DNA from: Okibacterium sp. HSC-33S16
GTDB taxonomy: Bacteria; Actinomycetota; Actinomycetes; Actinomycetales; Microbacteriaceae
Direction of reading: 5' to 3'
Length of the DNA: 64,000 bases
Assembly (NCBI RefSeq): GCF_024171565.1
Contig: NZ_JALJZZ010000001.1
Coordinates: 806,001 to 870,000, forward strand
A program made the translations under genes and the position numbers. The notes under the pieces are model-generated. The model made no database searches, had not been told where the DNA came from, and saw only the letters and a program-made list of their open reading frames with translations. Shown here piece by piece: positions 47,003 to 57,731 of this stretch (position 1 is the stretch's first letter; each line of letters opens with the position of its first letter).

Positions 47003-47917
47003 TTAGGCGGAAAGAAGTTCGAGCGCGGCCGGAATATCGGCCGGCGTCTTGATGGCGACGGCGGGTGTTCCCTTGAGGCCGCGCTTGGCGAGGCCGGTGA
47101 GCGCCCCAGCTGGGGCGACCTCGACGATGCCCGTGACGTCATCGGCGGCAAAGGACTCCATGCAGAGGTCCCAGCGTACGGGGGAAGCGACCTGCTCGAC
47201 GAGCAGTTCGACAAAACGCGCGCCGGTGTTGACGGTGCTTCCGTCATTGTTCGTCCACAGGCGAAGTTCGGGGTCGGATGCCGTCAGTTCGGCGGCAACG
47301 GATGCGAGCGATTCGCGAGCCGGTTCCATGTATCGGGTGTGAAATGCTCCCGCCACCTGAAGTGGAATAACGCGGCTTCCTCGAATCGGTTCTGCGGCGA
47401 GCTGGGCAAGCGCATCGAGCGCGCCAGCAACCACGATCTGGCCGCCACCGTTGAAATTTGCGGGCTGGAGTCCCAGATCTTCAAGCCGGGTGAGGAGTGC
47501 GTCGACGTCGCCGCCGAGGACCGCGCTCATGCCGGTCGGGGTGGTCGCTGCTGCAGCGGCCATCGCGGTGGCACGGGCTGCAACGAATCGCATGGCGTCG
47601 GTTTCAGTGAGGATGCCGCTGCCGGCGGCTGCGGTGATCTCACCGACTGAGTGACCGGCAATACCGGGAGCGGTCGCGGGGGACCCGGCGTCGGCGAGTG
47701 CGCGCAGGGTGAGCAGGCCAGCGGCCACAATCAGCGGCTGGGCGACCGCCGTGTCGCGAATCGTGTCCTGATCGGATTCCGTTCCGTGCTTCACGAGGTC
47801 GAGGCCGGCCGCTTCGGAGTACTGCTCCACGAGTCGGAGGTAGTCGCTGTTCTCCAGCCATGGGGACAGGAAACCGGGGGTCTGGGAGCCCTGGCCAGGG
47901 CAGACGATAACGATCAC
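47003..47917 (-). CDS. fabD: Malonyl-CoA:ACP transacylase
   Basis: A 304-aa transacylase that loads malonyl groups onto ACP. The N-terminal CPGQGSQ is intact and the nucleophile is Ser 90 in GHSVGE; the second catalytic residue is His in GAFHTRYM. The GTG at 47917 begins MIVIVCPGQGSQ; the frame is open upstream but those residues are unlike the family. It is the first gene of the fab cluster. Confidence 0.95.
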   Translation of the reverse strand: MIVIVCPGQGSQTPGFLSPWLENSDYLRLVEQYSEAAGLDLVKHGTESDQDTIRDTAVAQPLIVAAGLLTLRALADAGSPATAPGIAGHSVGEITAAAGSGILTETDAMRFVAARATAMAAAAATTPTGMSAVLGGDVDALLTRLEDLGLQPANFNGGGQIVVAGALDALAQLAAEPIRGSRVIPLQVAGAFHTRYMEPARESLASVAAELTASDPELRLWTNNDGSTVNTGARFVELLVEQVASPVRWDLCMESFAADDVTGIVEVAPAGALTGLAKRGLKGTPAVAIKTPADIPAALELLSA

Positions 47918-48016
47918 CGTACTAGTCTGCCAACACAGTGACCTCGAGTTGTGTCGAACACAGCACAAGAATGGCCCATTCGCTTGTGCATGTCCCACAT
48001 AGCCATCAGCGGATGT

Positions 48017-49213
48017 CTAGCGACGGCGCTTGAACCCGTCCGGTTCAGCGATCGATCCAAGGATCAACGCCGCCTGAAGAATCAGCGCCTCACGAGCACC
48101 GGTCGCGTCCCACCCAATGACGTCTGACACCCGCTTCAGTCGGTATCGAACGGTATTGGGGTGCACGAACAACTCTCGAGCGGTCGCCTCGAGCGACCGA
48201 CCGTTGTCGAGGTAGCACCAGAGGGTCGTGACGAGCTCGGTCGAGTGTGCCTGCAACGGTTTGTAGATGCGCTCGATGAGGGTGGTGCGGGCAAGGGCGT
48301 CGCCAGCCAAGGCACGCTCCGGCAACAGGTCGTCGGCTTGGACGGGCCGTGGCGCGTGGCGCCATGCCCGAGCTACGGCAAATCCGGCGAGGGCCGCTCG
48401 GGCGCTCTTTGACGCTTCGACAAGGGTCGGGACCGCGTGGCCGAGCACGAGGTAGCCCGAACCGAATCCGGGCTCGAGGTGCGTCGCGATCTCAACGAAA
48501 CTCAGCGAAGCGGCCGTTCCGATTTCCTCATCGTCGACGCCATGGGAGGTCTCAGCCCGACCGATGACCAGGACGAGACGTCCGCCCTGCACTCCGATCA
48601 GAACGTCGGCAGCCATGTGGCGGGCGGTGCGACGTAGTTGGTCAACGTCAAGTTGCGGCGGAGTTGTCCCAACGAGAACAGCCACCTCGCCGTGACCGTG
48701 CCAGCCGAGTGCCGCGATGCGGCTCGGCAGTTCGTCATCGGCTTCACCCGAGAGGATGGAATCGACGACGAGGGCTTCAAGCCGTGCATCCCACAGCCCA
48801 CGGGCCTCGGCAGCGCGGGCGTAGACGTCCGCAGCTGCGAACGCGATTTCGCGCGAGTACAGCAGGATCGCCTCGCGAAGATCCTCACCGCCGTCCTTGA
48901 TGCGCTCTTCGACGACTTCGACGGTGACGCGGATGAGCTGAAGCGTCTGCTGAAGACTCACCGAACGCAAAAGCTCACGCGGCGCGGCGCCGAAAACATC
49001 CGCGGCGATCCACGGTGTCGATTTGGGGTCGTCGAACCACGCGATGAACGAGGTAATACCGGCTTGGGCGACGAGGCCAACCGCGGACCGCCGCCCTGGC
49101 GGCATTTCTGCATACCAGGGCAGCGTGTCCTCGAGTTGCTTCAACGTTGTGGTGGCAAGCTCACCAGACAGTCGTCGAAGCCAAGCGAGCGTCTCGCCTT
49201 TAGAGCGTGGCAC
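48017..49213 (-). CDS. PucR/CdaR-type regulator of fatty-acid synthesis (FasR-like)
   Basis: A 398-aa protein with a variable N-terminal region, a central GGDEF-like/CdaR segment and a C-terminal PucR HTH (SLEATARELFVHPNTVRYRL). In Streptomyces coelicolor a regulator of this type, FasR, lies directly upstream of fabDHPF and activates it. The same position here supports the same role. DNA sites were not identified by eye. Confidence 0.88.
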   Translation of the reverse strand: MPRSKGETLAWLRRLSGELATTTLKQLEDTLPWYAEMPPGRRSAVGLVAQAGITSFIAWFDDPKSTPWIAADVFGAAPRELLRSVSLQQTLQLIRVTVEVVEERIKDGGEDLREAILLYSREIAFAAADVYARAAEARGLWDARLEALVVDSILSGEADDELPSRIAALGWHGHGEVAVLVGTTPPQLDVDQLRRTARHMAADVLIGVQGGRLVLVIGRAETSHGVDDEEIGTAASLSFVEIATHLEPGFGSGYLVLGHAVPTLVEASKSARAALAGFAVARAWRHAPRPVQADDLLPERALAGDALARTTLIERIYKPLQAHSTELVTTLWCYLDNGRSLEATARELFVHPNTVRYRLKRVSDVIGWDATGAREALILQAALILGSIAEPDGFKRRR

Positions 49214-49230
49214 GGGCGGCGTGCGGATTC

Positions 49231-51957
49231 TTAGCTCTCACCACCGGCGTTGCCGGTGGTTCCCGCGTTGACATCGAGAAGGTTGTACTTCTCGATGGCA
49301 CGGCCGGGCAGCGACGCGTCGACCTCGCCGCGGGCGGCGAGCATCTCGAGGGTACGAACGACCATCGAAGGTCCATCGATCTTGAAGAATCGACGAGCCG
49401 CAGCGCGGGTGTCAGAGAATCCGAAGTTGTCCGCGCCGAGCGTTGCGAAGTCGCCGGGTACGAACTGGCGGATCTGGTCCGGCACAGCGTGCATGAAGTC
49501 AGTCACCGCAATGTAGGGGCCCTGTTCATCCTTCAGGCGTGCCGTGACGTACGGCACCTGAGGCTCAGCATCCGGGTTGAGGAAGTTGTGCTCCTCAGCG
49601 CGAATACCGTCTCGACGCAGTTCAGTCCATGACGTCACCGACCAGACATCGGCGGAAACGCCCCAGTCCTGGGCCAGCAACTGCTGCGCCTCAAGAGCCC
49701 ACGGGACAGACACGCCCGAGGCGAGAAGCTGGGCACGTGGCCCTTCAGTCTCGGCACCCTTGAGCTTGTAGATTCCGCGAAGCAGTCCGTCAACGTCCAG
49801 GTTCTCTGGCTCGGCGGGCTGGACGATCGGCTCGTTGTAGACCGTGAGGTAGTACATGACGTTGGGGTCTTCGTGCGCCCCGCCGTACATGCGCTCGAGG
49901 CCGGCGCGCATGATGTGCCCGATCTCGTAGCCGTATGCCGGGTCATAGGTGATCGTTGCCGGGTTGGTCGATGCGAGCAGGGGTGAGTGACCGTCAGCGT
50001 GCTGGAGACCTTCACCGGTCAGTGTCGTGCGTCCGGCAGTCGCTCCGATGATGAAGCCTCGTGCCATCTGGTCACCGGCCGCCCACAAGGCGTCGCCCGT
50101 GCGCTGGTAACCGAACATTGAGTAGAACACGTAGATCGGAATCAGCGGCTCACCCTGTGTCGAGTACGACGTTCCGATGTTGGTGAACGCAGCTGCTCCG
50201 CCGGCTTCGTTGATGCCGACGTGCAGGATCTGGCCCTGCGGGCTTTCCTTGTACGCGAGAAGCAGTTCACGGTCAACCGAAGTGTAGTGCTGGCCGTTCG
50301 GGTTGTAGATCTTCGCGGTCGGGAAGAACGCGTCGATTCCGAAGGTTCGAGCCTCGTCCGGGATGATCGGGACGATTCGGTTACCGAAGTCCTTCGAGCG
50401 AATGAGGTCCTTGAGCAGTCGAACGAACGCCATGGTGGTGGCGATCTCCTGGGTGCCGGACCCCTTCTTGGCGATCGCGTACGTCGAGTCCTCCGGAAGA
50501 CGGATCTCGGTGTACTTCGACCGGCGTTCGGGAACGTAACCGCCGAGAGCCCGCCGGCGCTCGTGCAGGTACTGGATCGCTTCGTCGTCCGCACCGGGGT
50601 GGTAGTACGGCGGAAGGTACGGGTTCTCCTCGAGCTGTGAGTCCGTGATCGGGACGCGCATTTCGTCACGGAACATCTTGAGGTTGTCCAGCGTCATCTT
50701 CTTCATCTGGTGCGTGGCGTTGCGGCCCTCGAAGGACGGGCCGAGGCCGTATCCCTTGACCGTCTTCGCGAGGATGACCGTCGGCTGTCCCTTGTGCTCC
50801 GAGGCAGCCTTGAAGGCGGCGTACACCTTGCGGTAGTCGTGGCCACCGCGCTTGAGGTTCCAGATCTGCTCGTCGGAATAGTTCTCCACGAGCTTGAGCG
50901 CACGCTCATCCCGACCGAAGAAGTTCTCACGGACGAATGCACCGCTCTCGGCCTTGTAGGTCTGGTAGTCACCGTCAGGCGTGACATTCATCAGGTTGAG
51001 CAGGGCTCCACTTGAGTCACGGGCGAGCAGGTCATCCCACTCGCGGCCCCAGACCACCTTGATGACGTTCCAGCCGGCACCGCGGAAGAAGCTCTCGAGC
51101 TCCTGGATGATCTTGCCGTTACCGCGGACCGGTCCGTCGAGCCGCTGCAGGTTGCAGTTGATGACGAAGTTGAGGTTATCGAGTCCGTCGTTAGCGGCAA
51201 CCTGGAGCTGTCCGCGGCTCTCGACCTCGTCCATCTCGCCGTCGCCGAGGAACGCCCAGACCTGCTGGTCACCGGCATCCTTGATGCCGCGGTTGGTCAG
51301 GTACTTGTTGGTCTGTGCCTGGTAGATCGCGTTGATCGGTCCGAGACCCATCGAGACGGTCGGGAACTGCCAGAACTCTGGCATGAGCCGAGGGTGGGGG
51401 TACGACGAGATGCCGTGCGGAGCATGCGACTTTTCCTGGCGGAACCCATCCAACTGGTCGGTGGACAGACGGCCCTCGAGGAAGGCACGTGCGTAAGTTC
51501 CGGGGGAGGCGTGGCCCTGGATGAAAATCTGGTCGCCGCCGCTGGGGTGGTCCTGGCCGCGGAAGAAGTGGTTGAACCCGACTTCGTAGAGCGCCGCGGA
51601 CGACGCGTACGTCGAGATGTGTCCACCGACACCAATCCCGGGGCGCTGTGCGCGGTGCACCGTGATGGCCGCATTCCACCGGATCCATGCGCGGTAGCGT
51701 CGCTCGATGTCCTCGTTTCCGGGGAATTCAGGCTCGTTCTCCGGCGCGATCGTATTGATGTAATCCGTCGTCGGCACCATCGGAACGCCGAGGTGCAGTT
51801 CACGGGAACGCTTGAGCAAGCTCAGCATAATTTCGCGCGCACGGCCGTGGCCGTGGGTTGCGACGAGCTGATCAAGCGACTCTTGCCACTCTGCGGTTTC
51901 TTCGGGATCAGCGTCGAAGTTGTTAACCGAGTAGGGGTCCTGGTCGTTTACAGTCAC
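49231..51957 (-). CDS. aceE: Pyruvate dehydrogenase E1, homodimeric type
   Basis: A 908-aa thiamine-diphosphate enzyme of the AceE type, which decarboxylates pyruvate for the pyruvate dehydrogenase complex. The cofactor motif [15 protein letters not shown] with a following [15 protein letters not shown] and the [11 protein letters not shown] stretch are typical. The E2 and E3 genes are not in the window. Placement next to fabD-fabF links acetyl-CoA supply to lipid synthesis and is common in actinobacteria. The 3' end contains a CCACCGGC/GCCGGTGG hairpin near 49240-49258 that could weaken read-through into the regulator. Confidence 0.97.
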   Translation of the reverse strand: MTVNDQDPYSVNNFDADPEETAEWQESLDQLVATHGHGRAREIMLSLLKRSRELHLGVPMVPTTDYINTIAPENEPEFPGNEDIERRYRAWIRWNAAITVHRAQRPGIGVGGHISTYASSAALYEVGFNHFFRGQDHPSGGDQIFIQGHASPGTYARAFLEGRLSTDQLDGFRQEKSHAPHGISSYPHPRLMPEFWQFPTVSMGLGPINAIYQAQTNKYLTNRGIKDAGDQQVWAFLGDGEMDEVESRGQLQVAANDGLDNLNFVINCNLQRLDGPVRGNGKIIQELESFFRGAGWNVIKVVWGREWDDLLARDSSGALLNLMNVTPDGDYQTYKAESGAFVRENFFGRDERALKLVENYSDEQIWNLKRGGHDYRKVYAAFKAASEHKGQPTVILAKTVKGYGLGPSFEGRNATHQMKKMTLDNLKMFRDEMRVPITDSQLEENPYLPPYYHPGADDEAIQYLHERRRALGGYVPERRSKYTEIRLPEDSTYAIAKKGSGTQEIATTMAFVRLLKDLIRSKDFGNRIVPIIPDEARTFGIDAFFPTAKIYNPNGQHYTSVDRELLLAYKESPQGQILHVGINEAGGAAAFTNIGTSYSTQGEPLIPIYVFYSMFGYQRTGDALWAAGDQMARGFIIGATAGRTTLTGEGLQHADGHSPLLASTNPATITYDPAYGYEIGHIMRAGLERMYGGAHEDPNVMYYLTVYNEPIVQPAEPENLDVDGLLRGIYKLKGAETEGPRAQLLASGVSVPWALEAQQLLAQDWGVSADVWSVTSWTELRRDGIRAEEHNFLNPDAEPQVPYVTARLKDEQGPYIAVTDFMHAVPDQIRQFVPGDFATLGADNFGFSDTRAAARRFFKIDGPSMVVRTLEMLAARGEVDASLPGRAIEKYNLLDVNAGTTGNAGGES

Positions 51958-52212
51958 CGTCGACCTTTCTGTATGGGCAGATCGTGCCTGGTTTTCCGAG
52001 GTGCAAATGTCAGACAGGGTCGGGTTACGACACGCGCAGGCACCTCAGATCAGCCTAGCGACTTAGAAAGCCAAAGGGTGACATTGTGCTGCAGTGCGTG
52101 AATTCCGCAGTGACTTTGGAGTTGAGAACCGGGAGGTCTAGCATGTGTCACTGATTCGCGTGAGGGCCTCTCGCGCGTGAAACCAGGCACTGGCCTGAAA
52201 GGACGCGGCGCT

Positions 52213-52686
52213 ATGGCTCTCGAGAACGACACTCGAGCCCCCGACTTCGAACTCGTCAATCAGTTCGGCGAGACGGTGCAACTGGGCAGTTTCCGCGGCA
52301 AACGAGCCGTGGCACTCGTCTTCTTCCCCCTAGCGTTCTCCGGGCGCTGCACGAGTGAGTTGTGTGAGCTCCGGGACAACCTCGCTCTGTTCCAAAACGG
52401 CAACGTCGAATTAATTGGAATCTCTGTCGATTCGAAGTTCACACTCCGCGCGTGGGCGGAGGAAGAAGGTTACGACTTCACCCTGCTCGCCGATTTCTGG
52501 CCACACGGTCAGGTCAGCAAGGAGTACGGCGTCTTCCTCCCCGAGAAAGGCTTCGCAAACCGCGCCACCTTCCTCATCGACATCGACGGCATCATTCGGG
52601 CCAGTTTCATCACGGCGCCGGGCGAGCCGCGTTCTCTGGATGCTTACCGCACCGCTCTTGAGAGCGTTCAGCACCAACTGGTCTGA
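52213..52686 (+). CDS. Peroxiredoxin, AhpE-like
   Basis: A 157-aa thioredoxin-fold peroxidase of the AhpE/Bcp group. The peroxidatic Cys is residue 46 in FPLAFSGRCTSELC, with a further Cys at 51. The N-terminus LENDTRAPDFELVNQFGE is typical of the actinobacterial AhpE type. It is divergent from aceE and precedes tRNA-Val. Confidence 0.92.
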   Translation: MALENDTRAPDFELVNQFGETVQLGSFRGKRAVALVFFPLAFSGRCTSELCELRDNLALFQNGNVELIGISVDSKFTLRAWAEEEGYDFTLLADFWPHGQVSKEYGVFLPEKGFANRATFLIDIDGIIRASFITAPGEPRSLDAYRTALESVQHQLV

Positions 52687-52759
52687 ATACTGGGCAGCGC
52701 CGCTGTTTCGAGTCGGCGGTGAAAACTGTGTAACATGATCACGCTGCCTCGCGCAGTGA

Positions 52760-52835
52760 GGGCCTTTAGCTCAGCTGGTAGAGCGCCACGTTTACACCGT
52801 GGATGTCATCGGTTCGATCCCGGTAGGGCCCACCA
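52760..52835 (+). tRNA. tRNA-Val (UAC)
   Basis: A 73-base cloverleaf (52760-52832) with encoded CCA (52833-52835). Acceptor arms GGGCCTT and AGGGCCC pair with one U-G; the anticodon loop TTTACAC gives UAC. A TAACAT -10-like hexamer lies about 25 bases upstream. Confidence 0.96.
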
Positions 52836-52841
52836 ACACCT

Positions 52842-52880
52842 CAGAAAGACCGGTTCGCGCTCCGCGAATCGGTCTTTCTG
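52842..52880 (+). terminator. Terminator after tRNA-Val
   Basis: CAGAAAGACCGGTTCGCG and CGCGAATCGGTCTTTCTG form a long stem with minor mismatch. A second short hairpin CGTCGTC/GACGACG follows at 52901-52919. The rest of 52920-53191 has a CATACT hexamer (52970-52975) and no other visible feature. Confidence 0.8.
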
Positions 52881-53191
52881 CATTTCGCCGACATGCCCTG
52901 CGTCGTCTCAGCGACGACGTGCACACGACTTGCACAGGGTTAGGGCAGGTTCTTTTCAGGCGAACCTTTCATACTGGGGTGATCAGTCGCCTGCGTGCCC
53001 GAATGTGCAGGCGTGACGCGGGCAGTTCTCGCGTCGTCCAGACATCGAAAGTCATCCACGTAGCCGCAGAGTGCGGAGCCCATGTGCCCCACTCGTGACG
53101 ACCAGGCCACCGCCCCTCGTGAGCGCGGTGCCGCTGTGTCCAGGCTCACGCCCCGTGCGAGCTGACGCGCGCCGGCACAATCCCGGAAATC

Positions 53192-53962
53192 ATGCTCATA
53201 CTCAAAAGATTCACCCGCGCCCAAATTCTCATTGCAGCACTCGTTGTCGTCGGCGTCGCCCTCGCGTCGTTCCTGACGATCCAGGCCAACATCGCTCGAG
53301 TTCAGTCCATTGCCACCGGCGAGAAGATCGAGGGTTCGAGAACCCAACTCGCGGCCGCGCTGACCGCGACGGCGGACACCGTGTCGGAAGCTCAAGCCAA
53401 CAAGCAAGCAGAAGCCGTACTGGCCGAGGCCAACCAGGTCATCGTTGCTGTGCAGGAAAAGGTCGACACCACTCCGCTCGTCGCCAGCGTGGCGTCGCTT
53501 TCGTCGTATGCCAGCCACGATGGTGACACTGTGCTCGCCCTCGCCGCGTCCACACAGGCCACGACCGCTGAGATGCAGGCCGCCGCCGCCGAGGCCGACC
53601 GCCAGGCCGCAGCGGCCGCCGCAGCAGCTGCCGAAGCCCAGCGCGTTGCCAACACGCCTGATGGCGCTCGTGCCACCGCGCGCTCAATGGCCCAGTCCTC
53701 CTACGGATGGGGCGACGCGCAGTTCTCCTGCCTCGACAAGCTCTGGCAGAAGGAGTCGGGCTGGTCTTACACCGCCCGCAACGCATCGAGCGGCGCCACG
53801 GGCATCCCGCAAGCACTCCCGGGCAGCAAGATGGCATCGGCCGGAAGCGACTGGGCAACCAACGCCTCAACGCAGGTGAAGTGGGGGCTCGACTACATTC
53901 AGCGCGCCTACGGTTCTCCGTGCTCGGCATGGTCGCACTCGCAGTCCGTCAACTGGTACTAA
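53192..53962 (+). CDS. Secreted or anchored transglycosylase-like cell-wall protein
   Basis: A 256-aa protein with an N-terminal membrane or signal segment (residues 10-33), an Ala/Gln-rich helical coiled-coil region (50-160) and a C-terminal transglycosylase-like domain of the actinobacterial aggregation-promoting-factor type. That domain includes SCLDKLWQKESGWSYTA with the likely catalytic Glu, then GATGIPQALPGSKM, and two cysteines. It should act on peptidoglycan outside the membrane. A CGGAAATC sequence precedes the ATG. Confidence 0.85.
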   Translation: MLILKRFTRAQILIAALVVVGVALASFLTIQANIARVQSIATGEKIEGSRTQLAAALTATADTVSEAQANKQAEAVLAEANQVIVAVQEKVDTTPLVASVASLSSYASHDGDTVLALAASTQATTAEMQAAAAEADRQAAAAAAAAAEAQRVANTPDGARATARSMAQSSYGWGDAQFSCLDKLWQKESGWSYTARNASSGATGIPQALPGSKMASAGSDWATNASTQVKWGLDYIQRAYGSPCSAWSHSQSVNWY

Positions 53963-54027
53963 GTCAGAACGATCCTCTCGGTAAAGGGCCGGCCCGGAAA
54001 GCATCACGCTTTCTGTAGGCTGGCCTT

Positions 54028-54846
54028 GTGCCATATTCACTTCGCGAGGTCTCCGACGCCGTTGAGTCGTTGTGGCCCATCGCTGGAGCCGAGGGTTGGG
54101 ACGCTTCCGGGCTGATCGCAGGGCACCCAGACGACTCGGTCTCTACCGTGCTCCTGGCCGTCGATGCCGTTGCCGAGACCGCCGACGAAGCGCTCGATAG
54201 CAGAGCCGATCTTCTCCTGGTGCATCACCCACTGCTGCTTCGCGGCGTCACCTCCATTGCCGCCGACCGCTACAAGGGATCGATTCTGACCCGCCTCATC
54301 CGCGGGAACTGTGCACTTCTCGCCGCACACACCAACGCTGATGTTGTCGGTGATGGAACCTCGGGCGTCCTCGCCCAACGCCTCGGCCTGGTTGACGTCG
54401 CCCCGATCGTCCCCCACACCGACCCCGAAGCGGGCATCGGCCGCGTCGGCCGCCTCACCGAACCGTTGAGCCTCGGTCACCTGGCCCAGGCGCTCGGCAA
54501 AATTCTTCCCGCGACGGCCACCGGCATCCGCGTCTCCGGCGACTACGACAGCATGGTCCAGACCATCGCACTGTGCGGTGGTGCCGGTGATTCCCTGTTA
54601 TCAACGGATGCCGTCACTCACGCAGACGTCTATGTCACGAGCGACCTTCGGCACCATCCTGCATCCGAAGCCCGCGAGCAGGCCGGCCTTGGTCGAGGCC
54701 CCGCACTCATTGATGTCTCGCACTGGGCCAGCGAATGGCTCTGGCTTGACGTCGCCGCCGAACAATTGCGGCAACGGCTTCCTGACCTGAGTGTCCAGGT
54801 AAGCGAGATCCGTACAGACCCCTGGGACTTCGTCGTCACCCAGTGA
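54028..54846 (+). CDS. Nif3/YbgI-family dinuclear-metal protein
   Basis: A 272-aa Nif3-like protein. The metal-binding segments LLVHHPLLLRG and AAHTNADV and a late SHWASEW stretch match the family, which forms hexameric rings with paired metal ions; some members act as GTP cyclohydrolase-like enzymes, but the role is not settled. It uses a GTG start and is followed closely by a zinc-ribbon gene, a conserved actinobacterial pairing. Confidence 0.92.
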   Translation: MPYSLREVSDAVESLWPIAGAEGWDASGLIAGHPDDSVSTVLLAVDAVAETADEALDSRADLLLVHHPLLLRGVTSIAADRYKGSILTRLIRGNCALLAAHTNADVVGDGTSGVLAQRLGLVDVAPIVPHTDPEAGIGRVGRLTEPLSLGHLAQALGKILPATATGIRVSGDYDSMVQTIALCGGAGDSLLSTDAVTHADVYVTSDLRHHPASEAREQAGLGRGPALIDVSHWASEWLWLDVAAEQLRQRLPDLSVQVSEIRTDPWDFVVTQ

Positions 54847-54899
54847 TGCGCCGCGTCCAGCCACCACAACTCCAAAGTCAGAATCACAAGGGAACCGAC

Positions 54900-55637
54900 G
54901 TGAAATCTAACCTCGCCGAGCAGAAGAAACTGCTTGAACTGCACACCATCGATTCTGGGCTTGCCCGGGTTGCGTACCGGGAGAAGAACCTGCCGGAACT
55001 CGCTGAGCACGCCGCTGTGACCAAGAAGCGCACCGAGCTCAGCGCCCGGCTCGCTGCTGACCTCGGTGAGCTCGAGGATGCCAAGACCGAGCTGGGCCGG
55101 CTCGAGTCGGACGCGGGCGTCGTCGACGCCCGGATCGCGCGGGACACCGAGCGAGTGAACACCTCGTCGAGTATGAAGGACGTCGCCGCTCTGGAGGCAG
55201 AATTGGAGTCGCTCTACCGGCGGAAGACCAACCTCGAAGACATGGAGCTCGTCGTCATGGAACGTGTCGAGGTTGCTGAAGCCCAGCTCTCGGCCACCCG
55301 TGACCTCGACAACGACCTCGCCGAGAAGTTGGAGGAGATCGCCGTTCGCCGTCGTGCGGCGCTTGACGAACTGGCATCCGAGCGTGCAACGCTCACCGCA
55401 CAGCGCGGGCTCCTCGAGGACTCGGTCACGCCGGATCTGCTCGGCCTGTACGAGTCACTGCGGGCGAAGACCGGCACCGGCGCTGCCCTCTTCCGGGCTG
55501 GCACTTGTGGCGCGTGCACCATGTCACTGACCGGCAACGAACTGGTCAAAGTGCGTTCGGCCGAGATCGACGAGGTGCTCGAGTGCCCTGAGTGCGGTGC
55601 CATTATGGTGCGCACCGAAGAGTCCGGACTCTGGTAG
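54900..55637 (+). CDS. Coiled-coil protein with C4-type zinc ribbon
   Basis: A 245-aa protein. Residues 1-185 are a long helical hairpin rich in Leu, Glu, Ala and Arg, and residues 195-240 form a zinc ribbon with CGAC and CPEC pairs. This CT398/DUF164-like family is conserved with Nif3 genes; chlamydial relatives bind export or sigma components, but the actinobacterial role is unknown. The GTG at 54900 is preceded by AAGGGA; an upstream in-frame ATG at 54843 lacks a ribosome-binding site and overlaps the Nif3 end. Confidence 0.9.
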   Translation: MKSNLAEQKKLLELHTIDSGLARVAYREKNLPELAEHAAVTKKRTELSARLAADLGELEDAKTELGRLESDAGVVDARIARDTERVNTSSSMKDVAALEAELESLYRRKTNLEDMELVVMERVEVAEAQLSATRDLDNDLAEKLEEIAVRRRAALDELASERATLTAQRGLLEDSVTPDLLGLYESLRAKTGTGAALFRAGTCGACTMSLTGNELVKVRSAEIDEVLECPECGAIMVRTEESGLW

Positions 55638-55675
55638 CGAACATTCCGCTGCCAGACGGCAGGTAAACTCGACGT

Positions 55676-56045
55676 GTGAATGGGTCGGCAAGACGACCGC
55701 GTCGCCAGTAATGGCGCCGAGGAACGTCCGGGCTCCGCAGAGCAGGGTGGTGGGTAACACCCACCCGGGGTAACCCGCGAGACAGTGCAACAGAAAGTAG
55801 ACCGCCGGGCACGCAAGTGCCAGGTAAGGGTGAAACGGTGGTGTAAGAGACCACCAGCGGCCGAGGTGACTCGGCCGGCTCGGTAAACCTCGCCCGGAGC
55901 AAGGTCGAACAGAGGACTATGGGGCTGCTCGTCCCGTCCTCGGGTAGGCCGCTAGAAGGCTGTGGCAACGCAGTCTCGAGACAGATGGTCGTCCAGGGTG
56001 CACACGCACCTCAACAGAACCCGGCGTATCAGCCGGCCCATTCAC
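55676..56045 (+). ncRNA. rnpB: RNase P RNA, bacterial class A
   Basis: The ends GTGAATGGG (55676-55684) and CCCATTCAC (56037-56045) form helix P1. Conserved core segments are GAGGAACGTCCGGGCTCC after 55718, the ACAGAAA stretch after 55788, GGTGAAACGGTGGTGTAAGAG near 55828-55850 and the final AACAGAACCCGGCGTATCAG. The length of about 370 bases is normal. It follows the zinc-ribbon gene by 38 bases and ends 5 bases from the convergent ppgK stop. Confidence 0.95.
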
Positions 56046-56050
56046 CTCCG

Positions 56051-56818
56051 TCAGCTCAGCGGCGGAATTGTGCGCACCGCCAGAGCCGCAGCCCCTAAAA
56101 TGCCCGCGTTGTTGCGGTGCACGGCCGGCACGATCGGCGCGTTGAGCGACAGCCTCGGCAGGAAGTGCTCGTGGTGCTTGGAGACGCCTCCGCCGACGAT
56201 GAAAAGGTCGGGGGAGAAGTAGAACTCCAACCGGGAGTAGAAGGTCTGCAGTCGCTTGGCCCATTCCTTCCAGGACAGGTCCTCACGCTCTCGAGCAGCG
56301 TTGGATGCACGCGTCTCGGCATCGACGCCGTCAACCTCCAGGTGGCCCAGTTCGGCGTTCGGTACGAGAACTCCGTTGTGCAAAATTGCGGTGCCAATTC
56401 CCGTGCCCAGGGTTGTCATCAGGGCAACGCCCTCGATGCCCTGAGCCGCGCCGAATTGCGCTTCTGCGTAACCGGCGGCATCCGCATCATTAACGAAGGT
56501 GATGTCTCTCTTGAGCGTCTGCTCGAAGAGTTCTTCGGCCTGCAGACCGATCCACTTCTTCGAAACGTTCGCTGCCGACAGGGTGACGCCGTGTTTCACG
56601 ACGGCCGGGAAGGTGACGCCGACCGGGACGTCCGATCCCGGCTGCAGCTTCTCTAAAAGCGCTGCGGTCACCTCAAGGATGCCCTCGGGGGAGCCACCAG
56701 CTGGGGTGGGCAGCTTGATGCGGTCGGTGACGAGCGTGCCGGTCGAGAGGTCGACGACAGCGCCCTTGATGCCTGTGCCGCCAATATCGATGCCGACGGC
56801 GGTCGATGGGCTGATCAT
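56051..56818 (-). CDS. ppgK: Polyphosphate glucokinase
   Basis: A 255-aa ROK-type kinase that phosphorylates glucose with polyphosphate (or ATP). The N-terminal phosphate loop is [16 protein letters not shown], followed by [16 protein letters not shown] with the catalytic Asp and [11 protein letters not shown]. This is the standard actinobacterial PpgK. Its ATG overlaps the map stop (ATGA). Confidence 0.94.
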   Translation of the reverse strand: MISPSTAVGIDIGGTGIKGAVVDLSTGTLVTDRIKLPTPAGGSPEGILEVTAALLEKLQPGSDVPVGVTFPAVVKHGVTLSAANVSKKWIGLQAEELFEQTLKRDITFVNDADAAGYAEAQFGAAQGIEGVALMTTLGTGIGTAILHNGVLVPNAELGHLEVDGVDAETRASNAAREREDLSWKEWAKRLQTFYSRLEFYFSPDLFIVGGGVSKHHEHFLPRLSLNAPIVPAVHRNNAGILGAAALAVRTIPPLS

Positions 56819-57696
56819 GCGTGTGCTCCCGTCGGAAGGGTGAGGACGTCTGCACCGGTCTCGGTGACGACCAGCGTGTGCTCGAACTGGGCCGTCATAC
56901 TCTTGTCTTTCGTGGTCACTGTCCAGTCGTCGGGCCACATGTCCCATTCGTGCGTGCCCAGAGTGAGCATCGGCTCAATCGTGAAGACCATGCCGACCTC
57001 CATTACCGTGTCGTACTGGGGCGCGGAGTCGTAGTGCGGAATGATCAAGCCCGAGTGGAAGGCACGACCGACGCCGTGGCCGGTGAAGTCGCGGATGACG
57101 CCGTAGCCGAATCGCTTTGCGTACGACTCGATGGCCCGGCCGATGACGTTGACCTGGCGCCCGGGAGCGACGGCCTTAATGCCGCGGCGGAGGGACTCTT
57201 CTGTGCGCTCCACGAGCAGGCGCACGTCGTCATGAGCCTCCCCGGCGATGAACGTGCGGTTGCTGTCTCCGTGCACGCCGTCGACGAACGCGGTGATGTC
57301 GATATTGATGATGTCGCCGTCGTCGAGCACGGTGTTGTCAGGGATTCCGTGGCACACGACTTCGTTGACCGAGCTGCAGAGGGACTTGGCAAACCCGCGG
57401 TAGCCGAGGGTGGATGGATACGCATAGTGGTCGATGAGGTACCGGTGCCCAATTTCGTCAAGCTGATCTGTTGTGACGCCGGGCCGGACGTTCTCGCCGA
57501 CGAGTGCGATGGCATCCGCTGCGATTCGTCCTGCACGGCGGATACGTTCGATGTCCTCAGGGGAATAGACGTCGGTTCCGGTGTATTTCGCCGGGGATTT
57601 CTTGCCCACGTATTCGGGTCGAGGAATGCGCGGGGGGACCTGACGCTCGGGAGAGCGAACGCCGGGAATCAGGTGGCCATTCATGTCCTTGGGCAT
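56815..57696 (-). CDS. map: Methionine aminopeptidase
   Basis: A 293-aa type I enzyme, with an N-terminal extension of about 40 residues typical of actinobacterial MetAP1c. Metal ligands are seen in [31 protein letters not shown], and the final [11 protein letters not shown]. It removes the initiator methionine. It is coupled to ppgK downstream. Confidence 0.95.
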   Translation of the reverse strand: MPKDMNGHLIPGVRSPERQVPPRIPRPEYVGKKSPAKYTGTDVYSPEDIERIRRAGRIAADAIALVGENVRPGVTTDQLDEIGHRYLIDHYAYPSTLGYRGFAKSLCSSVNEVVCHGIPDNTVLDDGDIINIDITAFVDGVHGDSNRTFIAGEAHDDVRLLVERTEESLRRGIKAVAPGRQVNVIGRAIESYAKRFGYGVIRDFTGHGVGRAFHSGLIIPHYDSAPQYDTVMEVGMVFTIEPMLTLGTHEWDMWPDDWTVTTKDKSMTAQFEHTLVVTETGADVLTLPTGAHA

Positions 57697-57731
57697 AGGA
57701 TCAAGCTTAGCGATGCAGGAGGAGGCAGCTC

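Noticed and set aside
49240-49258. CCACCGGC/GCCGGTGG hairpin as a terminator of aceE
   Set aside because: It lies inside the last codons of aceE, has no U-tract, and may just reflect Gly/Thr codons; kept only as a remark.
52881-53191. A possible c-di-AMP (ydaO-type) riboswitch before the cell-wall enzyme gene
   Set aside because: Such elements precede some actinobacterial cell-wall hydrolases, but I could not match the conserved core in this leader.
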